Below are positions 58,511-64,000 of a DNA stretch of 64,000 nt, piece by piece. Origin of the DNA: Zantedeschia hybrid cultivar (Eukaryota; Streptophyta; Magnoliopsida; Alismatales; Araceae). Position 1 is the first letter of the stretch; every line of letters begins with the position of its first letter. A program made the position numbers and the translations under genes. Where the stretch lies: assembly GCA_030544215.1 (NCBI GenBank), contig JARZZO010000013.1, forward strand, positions 43,225,196 through 43,289,195. Reading direction: 5' to 3'. The notes below the pieces were generated by a model, which did no database searches, was not told where the DNA came from, and was given only the letters and a program-made list of their open reading frames with translations.

Positions 58511-59190
58511 TATTATTTTTACATTGTTGAAGGTAACTACCACGGAGCTCTATTTCAAACATAACACAGCCATTGGTTGAATGATTAATAGAAAGGATCA
58601 CATCTCATATAATATCACATTTTACATTACATAGAACACTTTTTCATGAGTTCGTTTGTATGGTGTGACAAGTCCTTAGCATAGAATGAGTTAAGATTCA
58701 AGCCTGTGATGCCATTGGATTTGTCTAAGTAGATTCAACTCATAACTTTGTCGGATATTATTTACACAACTTTCATGGTGAAGATAATTCAAATGGGCAT
58801 TCACTTATTCTCTCCATGTAGAGAATTCTTTGGCAGAACCATGACAATTTCACCTTCTTTCATCGATTAAGTTTAAGAGTCTCATGGTTAAGATTCAACC
58901 CGCATGACAAATCATCCTTCTGTATAATAGCGAAAGATAATACTTAAATCTAAGATTTCTTCCACAGGTTCAAAATTGAGTAACAATTCGAACAACGTAT
59001 AAGAAGGCCTAATGAAGTAATGATGAATGGTCGGGTCTATGATAAAAGTTGCTTATAATCTCAAGTGGATCAAATTTAATTCACACTCGTTCCAAAGTGA
59101 GTTATAATTTCCAACAACGTATAAAGAGGCTCTTCTTTTATAAAGGTAACATGGTTTAAATTTTCCAAGGTCAGGTGCATTGCGCCACGG
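58511..59190. other. Intergenic, no feature seen
   Basis: AT-rich sequence without a coding frame, clear repeat ends or RNA-gene motifs that I can support. Confidence 0.6.
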
Positions 59191-59688
59191 TGCATACAAT
59201 CTTTCTCCTTCGTCTCCACAGTGGGTCCGCCTGCACGCCATGTTTGCACGTCGTCAACTCGGCCTCCCCCGTCACGGGCCCTTGTGCGCGCTTCCCCTCA
59301 CTCGTGTCCCCGCTTAAACCCTCCGGACCTCGCTGCTGCTGCTGCCGCCGCCGCGCGCCGATTCACCCGTGACCCGTGAGATAGTGACCGTTCAGTTCAG
59401 ATGTCCCCGACCAGGCGGCGGCCGCGGCCGGACGGGGACGGGGGTCCCCTCGTCTCTAGGGTCACCCGCGAGTAACCGGAACGCGAAACCTTCCGGAAGA
59501 AGCCTCGGAGAGGTTTTTGAAAGGGGTCAAGCGGCACTGCGCTGGAACTACTGGAAGGCTACTGCTACAGGGGGTGGTGGGAGGCGGCAGCTGCAGCGGC
59601 TTCCCCCGAGCTGGTCGCCAGTCTCGCGTTTGCTCTCTCTGTACCTCTCTTCCTTTCTCTCTCCTGCTCCATTGTGACCTGCTTTGCC

Positions 59689-59767
59689 ATGCGGGGTTTC
59701 TTCCTGGGGCTGCTGTTGGGGTTGGTGGCTCTCGTAGAAACCCAGGGCACTTTGATCATCCCCTCAG
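59689..59767 (+). CDS. Candidate first exon of a secretory-pathway protein (gene continues beyond)
   Basis: The ATG at 59689 starts a short frame with a textbook signal peptide: MRG, then the hydrophobic FFLGLLLGLVALV, then ETQGTLIIPS. It runs to a donor-like CAG/GTCAGT at 59765-59772 (phase 1). The roughly 400 bp upstream is GC-rich with pyrimidine tracts, like a promoter and 5' UTR. No second exon could be recognised before the right edge. The gene may have a long intron, as NAPRT does. The protein family is not identified. Confidence 0.35.
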
Positions 59768-60695
59768 GTCAGTCGCGTCTTTTCTGTTCTCATTCTTGCT
59801 CATGTATTGTTTGTTCTCCATTTCGATGCATTGTGCCTGTAACTGGAGGAAAGCCCCTTTTGGATCTATACTTCGTACTCCTTGCTGCATTTTTGTTGTT
59901 TTCTCATCGTGGGCGGTCCTTGCACCACTTGCTTCTCCTCGATTTTTTGTGTCTTTTTTGGCTCGAGTTCTGCGGGAATGTGGCACCAAGTGTTTACTGT
60001 CTCTGTTCTCATATCTTTACAACTCATGATGTGTTTCGGGTGTTTTCCTTATTTTTCTTTTCTAATTATGAAGGTTTTGCCGATAACTTTGGGTTTATTT
60101 CTGAAATTATAATTCGGAGCGGTTCGTTGGTTCTTGGATGCAGATTAGGGACATCCTTTCTTCTTCTTCTTCTTCTTGTTTTGTTTTGTTTTTTTCTTTT
60201 CTTTTTTTTCTGAATTTACTGCAGAGTATGCCTATCAATTTACAGGTTTCTGTTTAGGAAAGTAAGGGCCATTTGGGGTTTTGTGAATGAAACATTTAAT
60301 TAGAAGCATGTATGAAGGCATTTTGCTGTGCATTTGTGAGTTTTAGGGTGTCACTGAGGTGGCGTTTGGGAAGCACATCAGATGATTTTAAACTACCTGG
60401 TGGTGAATTAGTAATGAATTTATGGTTCCATGACAGTGCACATGGGTGAGGTTGCTGACAAATGTGTGTGCTATCCAGAGGAACTTTCACGTGAAACAAT
60501 GCATATGAATCATCAGCATGAATGTAGGCTGTGTAGCATGGAGAATCTCCATTGTTGAATATCTCTCGGTCCAAGGTATGGTATCATGTTTGGAGGATAC
60601 CCATTAGTCATTGATGCATGTGGAGCTCATATCAGTTGGACATTGACTACCCATTAGTCATTGATGAAAATCATATTATCTATTAAGTTTGAATG

Positions 60696-61740
60696 TGTAG
60701 TGACCTAGTCACGAGCCAGGTAGGAGGAAAGGGCTACCGTAGGAAAGGGTTACCTGCGAGGTAAAGCACTGTAGAATGACCACTATGTTTGGGGTTTAGG
60801 GCAGGGATCAATCGGATGAGGTCCAATATCAGAAAATAAAAAAAAGTTGTTGGGCCATATATATAGGATTTGGATCTATAACTTGTGAGGTGCCATTTGG
60901 GGAAAAAATCGTGCGGACTTGGCCCAAAGCAGACAATATCTTAGAAGGGTTGGATCAGGTGGTTACATAATGGTATCAGAGCGAATCTAGTGTAGTATGA
61001 TGTGGGATGGCTTGGGGACAAACACTGTGGAAGTTGGTAGGCCTATAGTGACCTAGTTACGAGCTAGATAGGAGGAAAGGTTACTGGTAGGAAATGGCTA
61101 TCTGTCATGGTTTGCCATCTCTTTTGAGATCTCCGAGATCTCTTGAGAATCTTTGTCTCTCTTAGGGTCTCGAATGAATCTCTATCGAGATCAAGAATAA
61201 GGGGAATATAGAGGAAGGATAATCGAAGGTAGGATAGAGGAGGAGGAAGGGGGCGAGAAGAGTGGAAGGAGGATATGAGAATGCCGATACAGAAAGGGCC
61301 GAGGATGAAGACAAATGGGGAGTTTCTTGAATACATTTAGATCACATTGAGATTTAAGAAAGCAATCCTTGAATATGTATAAATATGCTTTAGAATTCTT
61401 CTTATTATTATTGTGTTAATTTAATCATATTGAATGGCTACATGCATAAAATCTAAAGGTTGCTTTTAAAAAGTATAAGATGATTATGACTTGGCTGCCA
61501 TTCTCGATCTCCCTAAACTCTTGGAGAGATTTCTTCTCTTTGGACTTCAAAGATGATGCTGAGATCCAATATAGCATGCCTACGTACATGTCCTGAGATT
61601 CTGTTTGGATCTCCCAATATTCTACCTAGATCTTTTTGAGATCTTTTTTCTCTAACTCCGTTGAGATCAGAGATGACAAATCTTGCTAACCCCAAGGTGA
61701 AGCGGTGTGGAGCCACTACTATGCCTGGGGTTTGCAGCTT
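60696..61740 (+). mobile_element. TRIM-like LTR element with a nested insertion in its second LTR
   Basis: LTR1 spans 60696-60967, starting TGTAGTGACCTAGTCACGAG and ending GGTTACA. Three bases on is TGGTATCAGAGC (60971-60982), an exact initiator-Met tRNA primer site. LTR2 starts near 61044 (TATAGTGACCTAGTTACGAG), leaving only about 76 bp of interior. LTR2 is interrupted at about 61,110. It resumes near 61,690, where CAAGGTGAAGCGGTGTGGAG aligns with GAGGTAAAGCACTGTAGAAT of LTR1. Its end is lost. It is not Cassandra: I see no 5S-like segment. Confidence 0.7.
61110..61681. mobile_element. Element nested in the TRIM, unclassified (about 570 bp)
   Basis: The left end TTTGCCATCTCTTTTGAGAT pairs with the right end, which reads TTTGTCATCTCTGATCTCAA in reverse complement. 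GAGATCTC-type motifs are dense near both ends. Its interior (61,385-61,600) is related to 20,845-21,060. The open frames in it have no recognisable product. Confidence 0.55.
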
Positions 61741-64000
61741 GTGGAAAAAGAGGTTGAGAGCATTTTGACTTAATTTTATAACCACATTAGTGATATACAT
61801 GATTTTACACTTTAAAGAACAAAACATGCACAATTTTAATACATGGTTCTTTGTCTTGTTAGGTTACATAATTCACAATCGTGGTTATAAAGACTCTTCT
61901 AGATAGCTTGGAGCTGGTTTTCAGTGACCTCTGTTGAGAGGACTATTTCAAGATGATCATAATCATGACTGTGGTTATGGTTACCTTATTTTATAATGCT
62001 GAATAGAGATATAAGAAGTCTTATGAGTGTCCACTTCCAGCCCCTATTTCAGCACAACGTAAGTAGCTTGACCATATACTGGACGAGTAAGTTGTTACTT
62101 CTAAGGATGAGGCCTATCAGCACTAGTTGGTTGGTTGGAGAGAGAGGTCGTCGACGGAGGACACATGGATCACCTACGAGCTACAACAGATTGACCCGGA
62201 TCTCTTGGAGCGCTATTAGAGTGGCCGGGAATCTTACTCGGTTGGGTCGAGTTCCTCCCAGCCAGAGAAGATTGGTGAGGACACCCGAGCGCGACTCTGT
62301 TTCAATCCGGCACATATTTACCACCACTGCAGGACATCTGCAGTAGAGCGAGCAGCGTTGTGGTTGGGAGATGCCTATTGACACATTTACTCTCTTATTT
62401 TAGGGTCTTTGGGGCTTGCGACAGACCCATTTGATGTGTTTGCGTTTATTTAGGACTTTTGGACTTGTGATCATTTGTGGCCCATGCAACTTTTCCTATT
62501 TTATTTGATTTTTCCTATACTTTTCAAGGGGTAGTATGGTCATTTGGAGACCCTAGGGCTTAATTGTTTTTGGAGCCTATAATGCATGCCCTATGAGGAA
62601 ACCTAATGATTGCTATTGGAAAAAGAAGCTTTTGGCTGCCAATGTTCTTTTGTGGGAAAGAGGGACCCATGATGGGTTTGTGTGAGAAATAGGAGTGGGA
62701 AGCCCCTGCTTCATCTTCTTTCTCCCCTTCTTCCCCTGCTTCGTCTGCTTCCTCTGCCCTTGTCTTCTTCTTCTTCCCTCGGCCTCCATGCCGTTCAGCT
62801 TGTGTTTCCCCTTCACCTTCCCCCCCCCTCTCTCTCTTCATTAAAATATCCCCTATTTCTTTCCTGGTTCCCCTATTTTTTCCTTCTTTGAAGGGAGCGG
62901 AGAAGAGGACCTGTCGCCATCGCCATCACCGTGGTTGCCATGTGGTGCGTTGGCCGCTTTTGCGAGGGGCGACATCGTCGCCTGTGCCATTTGCTACCCC
63001 TTCGCACCAACAACGCCTGCACATCCAGCTGACTATGCCACCTCAAAGGAGGAAACATCTACACCCCCCCCCCCCCCCCCCCCCCCCCTCTCTTCAATCG
63101 AATCGCTCGATTCTGCCAGCCACCCGCTGCCATCATCATAGCCGGGTGCCACGCAGTCCATCGAGAAGGCTTCTCGCCCGGGCCGTTGCTTCACCTCGGC
63201 TATCTCGAAGACCGACCGGACACATGTCCCATCGGCGTGTTTCATTGGACGCCTGCATCGTCGATCAAGCCTCCTTCCATCCATTTCCATCGTAGTTCAC
63301 ACCGACGCAAATTGCGCGGCCTGCCACAACCCGCTTCTGGGTCCGTCCAGTCGCCGCCTTGCCATGCGGCTGCATGCAACTACGTCCCTCTCCATGAAGC
63401 TCACCATTGCGTGGACCCTGGCCCATTCCAACAGCCTAGTTGGGTTCTTGTGTGGCAGTGAAGCCCATTTGAGCAGCGACTATTGTGCCAACACTATTGG
63501 CTTGCTCGTGGAGTCTTCCTAGCCTGTGCGTGGACCTGTGGATCTCGGGAGGCAAGCCCCACTCTACCAGTGGGAAGGTTAACGTTAGATAGTCCCATTC
63601 TCTCATAGTTGCTCGTCTATTATATGGTCGTAATTTTGTTCCCGTGCTTGTGAGTATGCTTTAGGTTGCTTAGCCACTTGTTAATTAAATTCGCTGCCGC
63701 ATTGTGTGTATTTGTGAGTGGCCAGTCCTGCGACCCTAATTTGAGATTGTTGATGTTGTTATTGATGCCTTAGGCCATTGGTAGTCCTTACTGCCATCAA
63801 TCCACTTGCTATTCGCTGCGAGAGATGGCTTGTTCTAGCTTGCGACCTTGTTATATTCACGTGCTTTCTCTCATGGAAAACTGTGCTCGTTCATACCTTT
63901 TGCTGTCCATCGTGGTGTTGATTGCTGATCTTGATTCATAGATAGTAGTCGGATCCATATCGGTTGCCGTCCCGCATCAATATTAGGACCTGATCCAATT
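61741..64000. other. Unassigned repeat-like sequence to the right edge
   Basis: At 62,390-62,600 the text resembles the transcribed part of plant LTR retrotransposons: GGGTAGTATGGTCATTTGGA followed by TAGGGCTTAA. Pyrimidine-rich and GC-rich sequence follows, with a C homopolymer near 63,065-63,087. The frames at 62.7-63.5 kb are Pro/Ser-rich composition artefacts. No gag-pol motif, primer site or second LTR is visible, so I only suggest a partial LTR element. Confidence 0.3.

Noticed and set aside
59369..60213. Overlapping plus-strand frames of 102-179 codons
   Set aside because: They start without conserved motifs and run through a plausible 5' UTR and donor site. Only the signal-peptide segment at 59689-59767 looks meaningful.
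62682..63461. Pro/Arg/Ser-rich frames on both strands
   Set aside because: Composition follows CTT, CCT and C-homopolymer tracts. No domain is recognised and the frames overlap on both strands.

Overview
The window looks like nuclear DNA of a flowering plant, most likely a monocot. The protein-coding genes are split by GT-AG introns. The repeats are typical of plants: a Cassandra TRIM carrying 5S-rRNA-like LTRs, an Au-type SINE, hAT elements, a Pack-MULE and many MITEs. The first exon of the kinase gene is strikingly GC-rich, as is common in monocots. I cannot name the species. No organellar, bacterial or viral gene was recognised.

Layout. (1) From the left edge to 27,863 (+ strand) lies the 3' part of a nicotinate phosphoribosyltransferase gene. 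Eight exons, all in phase, encode the last 294 residues. One of its introns (9,220-27,596) is about 18.4 kb. It holds a complete Cassandra TRIM inserted in one copy of a tandem duplication, a decayed hAT transposase on the minus strand, a GAATAGT minisatellite, an Au-type SINE, and a nearly intact 4.4-kb hAT transposon with an 8-bp target duplication. (2) From 27.9 to 37.9 kb is an AT-rich intergenic stretch packed with MITEs and a tRNA-derived SINE. It includes one large foldback element. (3) A complete seven-exon receptor-like Ser/Thr kinase gene (544 aa) lies at 38,549-41,242. (4) From 41.3 to 49.0 kb is intergenic sequence with another SINE and several MITEs, three of them stacked just upstream of the next gene. 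(5) A complete gene for cytosolic ribosomal protein eS10 (184 aa) lies at 49,254-52,090. Its first coding exon is only the ATG, and its promoter carries telo-box and site-II motifs. (6) From 52.1 to 59 kb is repeat-rich sequence with a foldback element, a Pack-MULE that has captured a serine carboxypeptidase-like fragment, and clusters of MITEs. (7) From 59.2 to 64 kb are a GC-rich promoter-like block with a candidate signal-peptide first exon, a TRIM-like element with a nested insertion, and unassigned repeat-like sequence to the right edge.

The genes do not form a functional cluster. NAD salvage, receptor-like signalling and translation are simply neighbours. The main interest is how transposons are arranged around and inside them. 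Exon boundaries were set by reading frame, splice dinucleotides and remembered family conservation, not by alignment or transcript data.
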